A stretch of DNA of 64,000 nt, taken from assembly GCA_036346405.1 (NCBI GenBank), contig CM070566.1, positions 54,656,382 to 54,720,381 on the forward strand. Direction: 5' to 3'. This document shows positions 22,870 through 34,621 of this stretch, piece by piece. The DNA comes from Phyllostachys edulis. Taxonomy: Eukaryota; Streptophyta; Magnoliopsida; Poales; Poaceae. The position numbers and the translations under genes are program-made. Every line of letters starts with the position of its first letter. Position 1 is the first letter of the stretch. The notes under the pieces are model-generated. The model searched no databases. It was given only the letters and a program-made list of their open reading frames with translations, and was not told the DNA's origin.

Positions 22870-23100
22870 AGAGAATTTGAGTCGCGACTATTTTTTCAAC
22901 GGGTCGTAACATACCAAAAAATAGGATGCAACATTTTTTTTCAATGGATCGCAACATATCAAAAACCAGAATGAAACATTTTTTTTCTAGCGGGTCGCAA
23001 CATATCAAAAAATAGGATGCAACATTTTTTCTACGGTCGTAACATTTTTTAAAATGAGTCGCAACATTTTTTTAATAGGTCGCAATATTTCTTTCAACGG
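22870..23100. repeat. Short-period degenerate array of GGTCGCAACAT-type words
   Basis: Repeated words of the form GGGTCGCAACAT followed by T-runs and CAAAAAATAGGATGCAACAT, spaced 35-60 bp, with about six copies. Composition alternates T-runs with short GC words. The type of parent element is not recognised. Confidence 0.55.
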
Positions 23101-23395
23101 TCACAACAAAAACAAGAACCCAACATCACCTGACCACACCCGAGGGCGGCGTCACCGTCAGGACATGTCGAGTCTTGCACCGCTCGCTGTTCTTGTCGTT
23201 GTTGGTGGCTTCCGTCGAGAGTTGCAACATTTTTTTCAACGGGTCACAACATTTTTTTCAACGGTCATAACAAAAACAAGAACCCAACGTCACCTGACCG
23301 CACTCGAGGGCAACGCCACCATCAGGACATGTTGAGTCTTGCACCGCTCGCAGTTGTTGTCGTCGCTGGTGGCTTCCGTTGAGTAAGCTCCGCAC
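23095..23395. repeat. Two tandem units of about 164 bp
   Basis: CAAAAACAAGAACCCAAC at 23107 recurs at 23271, and the following GC-rich text (GACATGT...GAGTCTTGCACCGCTCGC...GGTGGCTTCCGT) is repeated in order at the same 164-bp offset. The units contain the GTCGCAACATTTTTTTCAAC words of the preceding array. The ORFs at 23054-23335 and 23258-23509 simply run through the repeat. Confidence 0.7.
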
Positions 23396-24600
23396 GCTCG
23401 AGGTGTAGTGCATCACCCTCCATGAGCTACAGATGTGTTGCCTTGTCTTCCTTGCCGTTAGTGTAGCTCCCAGCGCCGCGAGCCATCTCCTTGCCAGTCG
23501 GAAAGGCACCTCATAGATTTATGGAAGGAACTGGAGAGGACGGCAGGAACTTTATCTTCCACGAAGCTTTGGGAAGCTTGTCCTGATCCCTCTGGAGAGG
23601 AGAGGAGAGGTGTGGCTCGGTTTGGCCACTTCTGTTTGGTGATAAGGAGAGAGAGATAGAAGTATTAGACTATTTGTCACATCCTCAAGTTAATAAAGAG
23701 GATTACTATGCATCTCATGAGCATGAATCATTGTTTTCATGTATTTACATTATATATTGCACTAGGAAAATCTTAAAACACAATGTTAAACCTGCACTTC
23801 AAATTACACTCCAATTTTAAACTGAAACAAATGCTACTGAAGTTTCTCTGGAAATAATTTATTCAAATAGTACATTAATTATCTTGAATTAATATAATTT
23901 TTTCCAAATTTTTGGGATAGTTTTAACGCTCAGAAAATTCTAACACAATCCAATAACCTAATTTAAGTTTGCATTTAAACTGCACATTATATAACTTGAA
24001 TAGAGGGGTTTCAAATTTTATTTGGGTACTAGATCATCCCAGGAGCTCCTCTGATTTATTTTAGATTTTTAGGAATTTTATTTATATTTTTAGCGGTTCA
24101 GTCAAAGTTGAATCAAAAGATTTCAGATCAGTCAAACCCTAAACTCAAACACTGCACTATTTGAACCCATTGCGTTCAAGTCGTCCGATTAAAAATCGAC
24201 CGTCCAGATCAGCAGAACGTTCGGACCATCCGGACTCACCTCGCATCTAGGCCGTCCGATCATCATCGAACGATCCACACATGCCGCCCAAACGGACAGT
24301 CTGAACGTTCCCTCATGTTTGGACCGTCCGATGTGAAATCAACGATCTAGATTAAAAAGGCTATTTGGACCATTCAAACATGCCACAATTGTGGATCGTT
24401 GGATCTTAATCAGACCATCCACATGCATGGTTCGAATGTTTCACTCGCATGCCCACTTGTTAGTTCTTTCTCTTTCCCTTCGCTGGCATGCTTGTAGAGC
24501 TCCTTCGCCACACGGCCACGACGCCCTAAGCTGCCCCGTCACCGCCGTGAGCCACAGCCCATGGCAACCAATCCTGGAGCATCTCTGTCAGACCCCCGTG

Positions 24601-26306
24601 TGAAAAGCATCTAGGCCCCTAAATATTGTTTTGGTAATTAATGACAATATGTGAATATGGGATTAACAAGTTTATTGAGTATTTACAAGGTTAAGTCCCA
24701 TTGGTGAACTTGTTGACGCAAAGATACATGCCAAAGGAGAAAATGAAGATCCACAAGGCTTAAAGACAAGGTACTAGTAGTCTAGGTTCCTTTTCTATTT
24801 TACCGGTCTTGGGAGTTTGGTTGGAAGACCGGATTATAGGTTAAACGCCGTACTATTAAGAGGGATCATAGCTAGTAGTTTGATAGCATGTTCTGGTGCA
24901 ATATGGATCAATTTAGGATCATGCATGCATGTGTATTTTAATTGGAAAATGATTTGAAAAGTTCTAAGTCTTCTGTTCAAAATCGGTAGTACCGCAGTTC
25001 TACTTGTGGTCGTACCACTTGGTGCGATATGACCGGTCTCTACTCGGCGGTAGTACCGCATTTTGAAGGGAACAGCCAATTAAGTGTTGAAGCGGAACGA
25101 CCGGGTCCTTAAACGGTCAGATCAAGCAATCTTGATCATTCTCAGATTTTAGTTGGCGGTTCAATAAAACCAGAAGCGTTGCAAATTGCCTCAGACTTTC
25201 TCATTAAAATCGGCCGTACCGCCCGTGACTAACGGTCGTACCGTTTTGCGGTCATTCGATTTTTATGAGGCGGTTCAATAAAAATGAACCAGTGTAAAAT
25301 CGCTCGAAACTTATCCGAAATCGGACGTTCGCTTTTGGGAACGGTCGTCGCCTCTGCGGTCATTCCGATTTTTATATGGCGATACGAAATTCCGAACCAT
25401 TGCAAATCCTCGGCCATTCACGAAACCCTACAAGCGGTCGTATCGTCAGAGAAACGGTGCGGCCGAAATCGGACGTATCGCTGCTTTACTGCGGTCGTTC
25501 GATCGAGTTCAACGGCTAGTTTTTCTTTTTATAGTAACTGTTCTAGCCGTTGACTGTGCTCAGTCAGAGGTGTGGTCGTACTGGCCTTATGCCTACTGGC
25601 CGTTCGATTTAAATCGACTTCTCTGGTTTCGTTTCCAACGGTCATCATTGTTTGTGGGGGCTTTAAATACCCCCCCTACTGCTCAAGGCAGTGTGTTGAA
25701 GCATCCATTTGATATCTATAGAGCCTTGAGAGCCTTTGCATCAACTCAACACTCAAAACACTCTTGTGCATTCATTGTGAGGTTGTTGAGATACATTCAA
25801 GTGCATTCATACTCCTAGTTGATCCATTTGCACTTGAAGTGTGATCAAGCGAAGACCTTGGTTTATTACTCTTGGAGTGTTGCCGCACTCCTAGACGGTT
25901 GGTGGTGAAGCGCGGTGATCTCTTCAAAGAAGATTGTGAAGAGGCCCGGTGCAAGCTTGTGAGTGGTTCGGTGTTCACCATCTCCGGAGCGGAGAAAAAA
26001 CAACCATAGTGATTTGAGGGAAGGCTTAATTCGTGGAGCCGGCTTGAGACGTCAAGCTTCCTCAACGTGGACTAGTGAAGACCGGCAAGTCTTCGATACC
26101 ACGGGAAAAATATCGTCGTGTCCTTGTGGTTATTTCTAGTCTCTACTTTCCGCATTTATATTTCTAGCGTATTATTGTGATTGTCTTGTTTAGCTAGAAG
26201 TATAACTTGTTTAGACTAAGTTATTTATTGAGAAAATTGGTAAATTGTTAAAAAGTTTAAAAACCTCCTATTCACCCCCCTCTAGTCGGTTATCCTTGAT
26301 CCTACA
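24601..26306 (+). repeat. 5' LTR of the SIRE element
   Basis: Starts TGAAAAGCATCTAGG, ends CCTTGATCCTACA. A TATA-like CTTTAAATAC lies at 25661-25670 after a U3 rich in CGGTCGTACCG-type words. Compared with the 3' LTR it lacks single bases at many CTG and CAG sites between 25140 and 25620, while in 25920-26110 it is the 3' copy that is shorter. Confidence 0.9.
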
Positions 26307-26308
26307 AG

Positions 26309-26320
26309 TGGTATCAGAGC
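26309..26320 (+). other. Primer binding site (initiator Met-tRNA)
   Basis: TGGTATCAGAGC two bases after the 5' LTR end, complementary to the 3' end of plant initiator methionine tRNA, the usual primer of copia elements. Confidence 0.9.
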
Positions 26321-26365
26321 TTGGTCTCTTATTGATTTAGACTTAACCGTCTAAGAGAGAAAAGG

Positions 26366-28300
26366 ATGGCTAGTGAGGGAATTGCTTTAGGAAAGGCTCC
26401 TTTATTTGATGGCTCAAATTATGCTTATTGGAAAATTAGAATGTCAATTTATTTAAAGGCCATGAGTCCAAGCGTATGGAGAATCGTAAATGAGGGTCAC
26501 GTAATGCCTCTTGATCCATTACATCCCACGGATCAAGAGACGCGTAATGCTCATTTAGATGCCCAAGCTATGAATGCTCTTTTTGGCGCTTTGAACGCGG
26601 ATGAATTCAATAGAGTGAGCAATTTGGAAAGTGCTCATGATATTTGGACCACTCTATCGGAAATCCATGAGGGTACATCCACGGTCAAAGAAGCCAAATT
26701 GCATAGGCTTCGGATCAAATATGAGACATTCATGATGTTGCCTCATGAAAACATTAATGAGATGTATTCACGACTCAACAACATTGTGAATGAGCTCAAA
26801 GGCCTTGGTACTAACCTTCTTGATGTTGATATTGTGTGCAAGATGCTTAGGGCTCTCCCGGACAAGTATGAGACGTTGGTGACTCTATTTCTCAACTCGC
26901 CCGAGTTGACAAGGATGACACCAACGGGGCTTTTGGGCAACCTCATAACAAATGAGTTGTTCAAGAAGGACAAGGAAGAGCTCTTGGAGACATCCTCCTC
27001 AAGAAAGAAGATCACCGCTTTCAAGGCCAAAGCGGAATCAAGTGATGATGAAGATGAAGATGAAGATGAAGATACCGATGAGGAGTATGCACTCCTCGTG
27101 AGAAAAATGAAGAGGTTCATGAAAAGACGCCCAAATAGAAGCTATAACTTCGACAAGTACAAGAAAGGGCAATCCTCAAATGACAAGAAGCGTTATAGCA
27201 ACATCCGGTGCTATAATTGCGAAGAGAAGGGGCACATTGCTTCTCATTGTCCCGAAAAGAAGGATGACAAGGACAAGTCATTCAAGAAGAAGGAATACAA
27301 TGGCAAGAAGAAGCTTTTCAAGAAGCTTCACAAAGGTGGCAAGCATGAAGCCCACATTGGAGAGTGGGATTCAAATGATGAGTCAAGCAACTCCAATTCC
27401 GATGAGGAAGAATCCCCCAAGAAGAAGGGACTAGTCGGCATCGCCATCAAGGAAACTCCATCGATATTCTCCACTCCTACTTGCCTCATGGCAAAAGGAG
27501 ATAAGGTAAAATCCATTATTTATGATGAACCAACATATGATGAATTAATGGATATGCTCAATGATTTAAATGAATATCTTGGAAAAGAAAAATCAAAATA
27601 TAAGGTCTTAAATAAAGAATACAATATTCTAAAAGATTCTTATATGGAGCTTGAGGAAGCACACAACTTGCTTATCCAAGAAAATTCAAATAAATCGTGT
27701 TCAAATGTAGGAATCACATGCAATATTATTGATAAAATGCCTAGTGTGGAAATTGCTAAAACTAATGCATCTACCTCATGTGATGATCTACTTGCTATCC
27801 CATGTTGCTCTAATATTGATGATTATCATAATATTGTTGAGAAAAATGATTCAAGGCTTGTTCATGAAAATAATGAGCTAAAAGAACAAGTGACCAAGTT
27901 AAGTAAGAGCTTGAAAAATTGTTTCAAGGGCAAGGCCACTCTTGACAAACTTTTGAGTGAGCAAAGGTGCTCATTCAACAAGGAAGGTCTTGGGTATGTG
28001 CCTAACAAAGGTAAGAAGCCGGCAAATATGCCCACAAGATTTGTGAGGCAAAATGGTAAGCAATGTTTTAAATGCCGGGAAATAGGACATGTACAACAAG
28101 ATTGTCCTAAGGGTAAGACTCCATCCATTGGAATATATGATTCTTGCTATATGCTTAAAAGGTCTAAGGATGGTAAAATAATTGCTCGTTTTGTTGGCAC
28201 TTCAATTTTAGGCGCTAAAAAGAATGCTATTTGGGTGCCTAAATCCTTGGTCACTAACCTCCAAGGACCCAAACAAATTTGGGTACCTAAAAAGACTTAA
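26366..28300 (+). CDS. SIRE gag polyprotein, 644 aa, intact
   Basis: Starts at the first ATG after the primer site (MASEGIALGKAPLFDGSNYA). Residues 10-190 form the copia gag N-terminal/UBN2-type capsid region (YAYWKIRMSIYLKAMSPSVW ... LPHENINEMYSRLNNIVNEL). A run of Asp/Glu lies near residues 226-240. Two CX2CX4HX4C zinc knuckles follow: CYNCEEKGHIASHC near 282 and CFKCREIGHVQQDC near 567; a Lys/Glu-rich coiled-coil-prone section separates them. The protein packages element RNA into cytoplasmic particles. It ends at TAA 28298; pol continues in the same frame after a second stop (TAG 28313), so pol expression would need readthrough, splicing or re-initiation. Reading frame undamaged, unlike pol. 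Confidence 0.92.
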   Translation: MASEGIALGKAPLFDGSNYAYWKIRMSIYLKAMSPSVWRIVNEGHVMPLDPLHPTDQETRNAHLDAQAMNALFGALNADEFNRVSNLESAHDIWTTLSEIHEGTSTVKEAKLHRLRIKYETFMMLPHENINEMYSRLNNIVNELKGLGTNLLDVDIVCKMLRALPDKYETLVTLFLNSPELTRMTPTGLLGNLITNELFKKDKEELLETSSSRKKITAFKAKAESSDDEDEDEDEDTDEEYALLVRKMKRFMKRRPNRSYNFDKYKKGQSSNDKKRYSNIRCYNCEEKGHIASHCPEKKDDKDKSFKKKEYNGKKKLFKKLHKGGKHEAHIGEWDSNDESSNSNSDEEESPKKKGLVGIAIKETPSIFSTPTCLMAKGDKVKSIIYDEPTYDELMDMLNDLNEYLGKEKSKYKVLNKEYNILKDSYMELEEAHNLLIQENSNKSCSNVGITCNIIDKMPSVEIAKTNASTSCDDLLAIPCCSNIDDYHNIVEKNDSRLVHENNELKEQVTKLSKSLKNCFKGKATLDKLLSEQRCSFNKEGLGYVPNKGKKPANMPTRFVRQNGKQCFKCREIGHVQQDCPKGKTPSIGIYDSCYMLKRSKDGKIIARFVGTSILGAKKNAIWVPKSLVTNLQGPKQIWVPKKT

Positions 28301-28315
28301 TTCTTTGTTTTGTAG

Positions 28316-31300
28316 GTAAACTATAAAACCGGTGGAAAACATTGGGTGCTTGATAGTGGATGCACTCAACATATGACCGGTGATAGAAAAATATTTACCA
28401 CATTCGAGAATGGCCAAGGAATGGAAAAGATCACTTTTGGAGACAATAGCAAAGGAAAGGTATTAGGATTGGGTAAAATCGCTATATCAAATGACCTTTC
28501 CATTTCTAATGTTTCTTTAGTAGAATCATTAAACTTTAACTTGCTATCCGTTGCTCAAATTTGTGATCTTGGACTAATTTGTTCATTCTCTAGTGAAGGT
28601 GTAACCATTACTAATGCAAGTGATAGCTCCTTAGCTTTCAAAGGCTTTAGATTTGGAAATATTTATTTGGTTGATTTCGGTTCAAGTGAATCTTGTTTAA
28701 AAACTTGTTTAATGACAAAAACCTCATTGGGTTGGCTTTGGCATAGAAGGCTAGCTCATGTTGGAATGATTCAACTCAAAAAGCTTTTCAAACATGATTT
28801 AGTTGTTGGCTTGAAAGATGTGAAGTTTGAGAAAAATAGACTTTGTAGTGCTTGTCAAGCCGGTAAACAAGTCGCTAATTCTCATCCTTCCAAAAGTATC
28901 ATGTCAACTTCTAGACCATTGGAACTCTTAAATATGGACTTGTTTGGGCCAACAACCTATAAGAGTATTGGAGGAAATAGCTATTGTTTAGTCATTGTGG
29001 ATGATTACTCTAGATACACATGGGTATTCTTCCTAGATGACAAAAGTGAAACCTCCGGGATTTTCAAAAGATTTGCAAAAAGGGCTCAAAATGAATTTGA
29101 TTTTAAAATAAAGAAAATCCGTAGTGATAATGGTTCCGAGTTCAAAAATACTAAAGTTGAAGACTTTTGTGATGAACTTGGAATAAAACATGAACTTTCC
29201 ACAACCTACACTCCGGAGCAAAATGGAGTAGTAGAAAGGAAAAATCGTACATTAATTGAAATGGCTAGGACAATGCTTGATGAATATAATACTTCCGATG
29301 TCTTTTGGGCGGAAGCTATTAATACCGCTTGTCATGCCATAAATCGTCTTTATTTGCACCGTCTTTTGAAAAAGACTTCCTATGAGCTTCTTGTAGGAAG
29401 AAAACCGAACATCTCTTATTTCCGAGTTTTTGGTTGCAAGTGTTACATTTTAAAGAAGGGTGTTCGCTCTTTCAAAATTTTATAGTCGCTATGATGTTGG
29501 TTTCTTGCTTGGTTATTCTTCAAATAGCAAGGTTTATCGTGTCTTCAACAAAAACTCCGGTTTGGTTGAAGAAAAACACGATGTGCAATTTGATGAAACT
29601 AACGGCTCTCAAGAAGAGCATGAAAACTTGGATGATGTAGGTAATGAAGCCTTAAGAAAAGCAATGGAACATATGCAAATAGGCAACATCAAGCCCGAAG
29701 ATGATCCAACATCTTCCACTCAAGTTGAATCACCCACATCTTATATAAATCAAATTCAACTTAGTGAAGAAAACGATAATGGAGATAATCAACCATCCAA
29801 TCAACCACCAAGGATTCACAATGCAATTGCAAAGGATCATCCAATAGATCAAATATTGGGTGACGTAAGTAAGGGTGTTCAAACTCGCTCTCGTATTGCT
29901 TCTTTTTGTGAACATTACTCTTTTGTCTCTTCTATTGAGCCAAAGCATATAGAAGAAGCACTTGAAGATCCGGATTGGGTAAATGATATGCATGAAGAAC
30001 TAAATAACTTCACTCGAAATGAAGTTTGGACATTGGTGGATCGACCTAAAGAGCACAATGTTATTGGTACAAAATGGGTCTTTAGGAACAAGCAAGATGA
30101 GAATGGTTTGGTTGTTCGGAACAAGGCAAGGTTGGTTGCTCAAGGGTATTCACAAGTCGAAAGTTTGGATTTTGGTGAAACTTTTTCTCCCGTAGCTAGG
30201 CTTGAATCAATTCGGATAGTACTTGCTTTTGCATCATGCTTTGATATTAAGTTATTTCAAATGGATGTTAAAAGTGCTTTCTTAAATGGGGAAATATCCG
30301 AACTTGTCTTTGTTGAACAACCTCCCGGTTTTGAAGATCCTAAAAATCCAAATCATGTCTATAAACTCTCCAAGGCGCTCTATGGTCTTAAACAAGCTCC
30401 TAGAGCATGGTATGAACGCCTTAGAGATTTTCTAGTTTCAAAAGGATTCAAAATCGGGAAAATTGATTCAACTCTATTTACTAAAGTTTTGGATGATGAA
30501 TTCTTTGTATGTCAAATTTATGTTGATGATATCATTTTTGGGTCCACTAATCAAGATTTTTGCAAAGAGTTTGGTGATATGATGTCTAGGGAATTTGAAA
30601 TGTCCATGATTGGAGAATTGAGCTATTTTCTTGGACTTCAAATCAAGCAACTCAAAGATGGGACTTTCATAAGTCAAGCCAAGTACGTGAAGGATTTACT
30701 TAAAAGGTTTGGCATGGAAGACGCAAAGCCCATCAAGACTCCCATGGCTACAAATGGTCATCTTGATCTAAATGAGGGAGGTAAACCGGTAGATTTAAAG
30801 CTTTATAGATCCATGATTGGTAGCTTACTTTATCTTACCGCATCTAGACCCGATATCATGTTTAGTGTTTGCATGTGTGCACGTTTTCAAGCAACTCCCA
30901 AAGAGTGCCATTTAATGGCCGTTAAAAGAATACTAAGATATTTAAAGCATTCCTCTAGCATTGGCCTTTGGTTCCCAAAAGGTGCTAAATTTGATTTAAT
31001 TGGATATTCGGATTCAGATTATGCGGGTTGCAAAGTGGATAGAAAAAGCACCTCGGGTAGTTGTCAATTTTAGGAAGATCCTTAGTATCTTGGTCATCCA
31101 AGAAACAAAACTCCGTAGCATTATCCACCGCCGCTTTAATATGTTTCCGCAGGAAGTTGTTGTGCTCAATTGCTATGGATGAGGCAAACGTTGATGGATT
31201 ATGGAATTAAATTTGATAAAATGCCTCTTTTGTGTGATAATGATAGTGCCGTGAAAATTGCTAATAACCCCGTTCAACACTCAAGAACCAAGCATATAGA

Positions 31301-31469
31301 TATTCTCCACCATTTCTTGAGAGATCATGTGAGCAAGGGAGATATTGAGATTAGCCACATAAGAACCGAGGACCAATTAGCGGATATTTTCACCAAGCCA
31401 TTAGATGAAGGCCGCTTTTGTAAATTGAGGAATGAGTTAAATATCATAGACCATTCAAATGTTGTTTGA
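28316..31469 (+). pseudogene. SIRE pol: protease, integrase, reverse transcriptase, RNase H (frameshifted)
   Basis: Protease motif LDSGCTQHMTGD opens the frame near 28348. The GAG-pre-integrase segment LGWLWHRRLAHVGMIQLKKL with CSACQAGKQ supplies the integrase zinc finger; the catalytic core shows MDLFGPTTY, IVDDYSRYTWVFFL, IRSDNGSEF and YTPEQNGVVERKNRTLIEMA (D, D and E present). A one-base shift near 29468 moves the rest into the next frame. RT: NKARLVAQGYSQ, MDVKSAFLNGEI, YGLKQAPRAWY and catalytic CQIYVDDIIFGS. RNase H: YSDSDYAGCKVDRKSTSG, then a missing base near 31070 gives a stop; the frame returns from about 31170 with CDNDSAVKIANNPVQHSRTK and ends at 31469. Few lesions, so a young copy; lesions could be sequence errors. 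Confidence 0.92.
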
Positions 31470-32414
31470 ACATTTGCCTCATGTTATATGCTTCATTTGA
31501 TGTTATTTGAGTATTTTATGAAAATATTTCTCAAATCTTTATTAAAAATAGCTATGATCATAAAAAATTATGCTCCTTAATAGACAATAGTCTATTCTAT
31601 GCACAATGATCCTTAATGATATTTATTTGAGTGCAAAACTAGGGATCATTTGCAAAATAATCTCAGTTCCTAGAAAATCCAGAAGTTCCCAGGATAATCG
31701 GAACGACCGTAGTTATATCGTCTATGAACGATCATTTGTCGGTGATCGACCGGCGTTATAACAACGGTACGACCAGGATGCGGAACGACCGACGGCATTT
31801 GGTCGGTACGACCGCGACGGTTTGAAAGAGAATTATAACTCCTTTGCGGTTGCGCTTCTTTCTCTCTCTCTCTTTTTAACCCACGAACGGCACGACCGCC
31901 CCTCTTTTCTTTCTCTCACCCGCGCCCGTGCGTTTCCAATCCTCTCTTCTAATCCACTCCAAATCTCCCAAAATCTTTTGTTTCTTCATATTGGAAGCCT
32001 CTCCAGGGTTCATCTCCTCCGATCTCAAGGTGAAACGTTGTTTAATTCGCGTTTTATCTCCTTTTGGAACCCTAGGTTACCCCTTTTAGGGTTTTGTTGA
32101 AATGTGATGAATTTCTGTGATTCTAATTGGGTAAAAAGATGTATTTTGGTGTATTATGATGATTGCGCATCAGCTCCTTGGATTCAATCCATTAAAATCA
32201 CCAAAATATGCAAGATTTAATAGCCCTAGAACTCGGTCAGGATAATCGGAACGACCGGCTCTTGAGCGCGGTACGACCGCATGATCTCGATCGCCAACGA
32301 ACAAGCAGACGAACCGATTGTCCCGATCAAAAATGTAAATGTCATTTCTTTTCAACTAAATTCAATTCCTTTCATTCCTTTGAATATCTTGTAACCTATT
32401 CTTTGGTTCTAAAG
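31470..32414 (+). other. Spacer between pol and the third ORF of the SIRE element
   Basis: About 0.9 kb without a supported ORF. It contains words such as GAACGACCG and GGTACGACC near 31700-31810 and 32250-32280, the same palindrome-related words found in the LTR U3, and a pyrimidine-rich leader near 31850-31930 that could serve a subgenomic or spliced RNA for the third ORF. Confidence 0.5.
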
Positions 32415-34124
32415 ATGCCTAGGATGAGGGTTGCGACGAGGAAACCAATTGGACCTCCTCGAGGACAATCTTCTCCTCAATCCTCTGCGGCTCCCTCTCA
32501 ATCGCCTCTTCGTCGACAACGATCAGCTCCAGTGCGGCAAACACGCTCAGTTCGTCAGAAGGTCGTGCACGGCAAAGGAAAAGGGCCACCTGCATATGAA
32601 ATGTATAAGTGAGGATTATGTCTCCGAGGATGAGACCCATTCTGAGCACAACTCTGAAGAAGAAGGCACTTTTGATAATTTAGGAGAATCTCCTCCACCT
32701 CCACAGGATTTGAGAGTCATTTCAATGATGACTACGCAATAAAAAGGCATGTCAATCAATATCTTCTCAAATCGACTCGTAAATCTAAGGTTTCATATTG
32801 TTTTTCAAGAGCAAGTTTATGAGCAACTTTATGGAAGAAATGAAAATTTGCTGATCATAAATGGATTAAGTGGTCTCACTTAAATGATTTGGACAAATAT
32901 AGTGGAGTATATCAGAAGTTCTATGATGTGGGTCTTCACGACCTTGTGGCTTTAAAGCATAACTATGATGATGAGCTTATTCGTCAGTTTTATGCCACCG
33001 TTCATGTGTCAGCTGATCTACAGTCCTTTAGGTGGATTTCTGTGGCTAGAGATTTGCAAAGCACAAAGGAAGAATTTGAGCAAATCTTAAGAGTAAGATC
33101 CAAGATTTGGGAGAAATTTTTGATAGTCCAAATTTACTTGCTCTCGCTAATGATTATTATGACTCAAATGTCAAATGCAAGTCGAACCATCACCGACTTA
33201 AGCCATTGCCGAGCATAATCAACAGGATTATCAATCACACCTTTTATCCTAAGAGCGGCAATTTTGATGCTATCAGGGGACACGCCTGGAACATTATAGA
33301 TCATATTATGAGAGGCATAAAATTTGATGTTGTGGATGTTATCCTTCAGGGCATAGTTCATCCAAGAATGATAGAGTCAAGAGAATTTACTATGCACCTT
33401 ATATTATGGCTTTGATTTCTGAGAAGATAACATATCATGGTGGTCTTGGTTCAGTTCATAAATCTTATAGACCACGAGACAACATTCCTCCTCGACAGGC
33501 TACTGAGGATGATCCCATCGCTGAGGCAGTGCCTACTGCTGGTCCAGTTATCGATGAAGGCTCCATTGCACAACTACTTCAAAATCAGCAGCTTATTCTT
33601 ACTTCTTTACAAGAAATGAAGACTGAACAGGCTGAATTTCAGAGTGAGACTCGAGGGAGATTACTTGAGACGGAGCAGACTCAGAATGATTTCTTCGATG
33701 AGACTCATAACAGGATGGCTGCACTTGTGGAGAGCATGACTGTCTTAGAGGGAATTTTGAAGACTCCACAGCGCTTCACTCGACGGCCTCCTATTTCCAG
33801 GCCATCTTCTGTGCCTCCTGTCCCTCCTTCACTCCACTACAAAGACCTACTCCTCAGATACAGCCTCTGCTCTGTTGCTTCTCCACCCGATCCACCGAGG
33901 TCATGACTCAGGCTTCAGCTTCAGCTTTAGAGACCTCCTCTTCTGATCCAGCACCTACTCCTTCAGCTCCTCCTCCAGAGCAGGTCACCGCTACTCAGGA
34001 CTCCGCTCCACTGGTCACAGATTCTCAGGACGTTATCCCTCCTCCTCAGGACCCGACTCCTACTCCTACACAGGACCCAGTTGCTCAGGACGTTGTCCCT
34101 CCTCCTCAGGATCCCACTATCTGA
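32415..34124 (+). pseudogene. SIRE third (env-position) ORF, fragmented
   Basis: Starts MPRMRVATRKPIGPPRGQSS, a basic Ser/Pro/Arg-rich N-terminus, and loses frame near 32612. Text typical of this ORF returns in shifting frames from about 32880 (LDKYSGVYQKFYDVGLHDLV, RQFYATVHVSADLQSFRWIS, SIINRIINHTFYPKSGNFDA, GHAWNIIDHIMRGIKFDVVD), then 33406-33906 (YHGGLGSVHKSYRPRDNIPP and a Gln/Glu-rich coiled-coil segment) and 33903-34124, a Pro/Ser/Thr-rich tail with repeated QDVIPPPQDP-like units ending PPPQDPTI. SIRE-type elements carry such an ORF after pol, often called env-like; I see no convincing signal peptide or membrane segment in this copy. Function unknown. Confidence 0.7.
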
Positions 34125-34607
34125 GTCGTTTTTGGAACTTTGATGCCAAAGGGGGAGAGAAGTGAAAAGATATAGAAGACATAGCTTTAGGGGGAGCAAG
34201 CGCAAGCTTTTGCTATATATGGATTTTTTATGTAATGTTGAACTTATATGTGCTTGTAATAGTTTAACTATGTGTCATTTAACTTGTTAAACTTGTTGGA
34301 TGCTTATGTTATTATCTTAAATGCAATCTTACTTATCGTTATATCTTACTATTGCATTTCCTCAAGTTCAAATTTGCTAAAGAAACTCCACCCAAATTTC
34401 TCATATTTTCTACAAATTGTTCTATCTTTTATGCACATGGTTAGGGGGAGCTTTCTTTAAAATAGACTTAACAAGAAAATAATTCTCATACATTCTCTCA
34501 TGCTTATTGCAAAAATTGTTTTATTGTTAAGCCACAAATAGAATATACGATTATGGTATATGCAAACCAATCTTTCTCACATATTGTTAGTGTTGTCATC
34601 AATTACC

Positions 34608-34620
34608 AAAAAGGGGGAGA
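34608..34620 (+). other. Polypurine tract of the SIRE element
   Basis: AAAAAGGGGGAGA directly before the 3' LTR (one T between), the site that primes plus-strand DNA synthesis. Two further GGGGGAG motifs occur upstream, near 34149 and 34191, as is common in this lineage. The non-coding stretch 34125-34607 holds nothing else I recognise. Confidence 0.85.
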
Positions 34621-34621
34621 T

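Noticed and set aside
22870..23395. CRISPR-like array
   Set aside because: Repeats are degenerate, spacing irregular, no cas genes, and the DNA is clearly from a plant.
26309..26320. Initiator-tRNA-like TGGTATCAGAGC (also 50457-50468) as possible tRNA genes
   Set aside because: Only the 3'-end complement is present; these are retroelement primer binding sites.
26743..27516. Minus-strand ORFs such as the 125-aa frame at 26743-27120
   Set aside because: Antisense shadows of intact SIRE gag.
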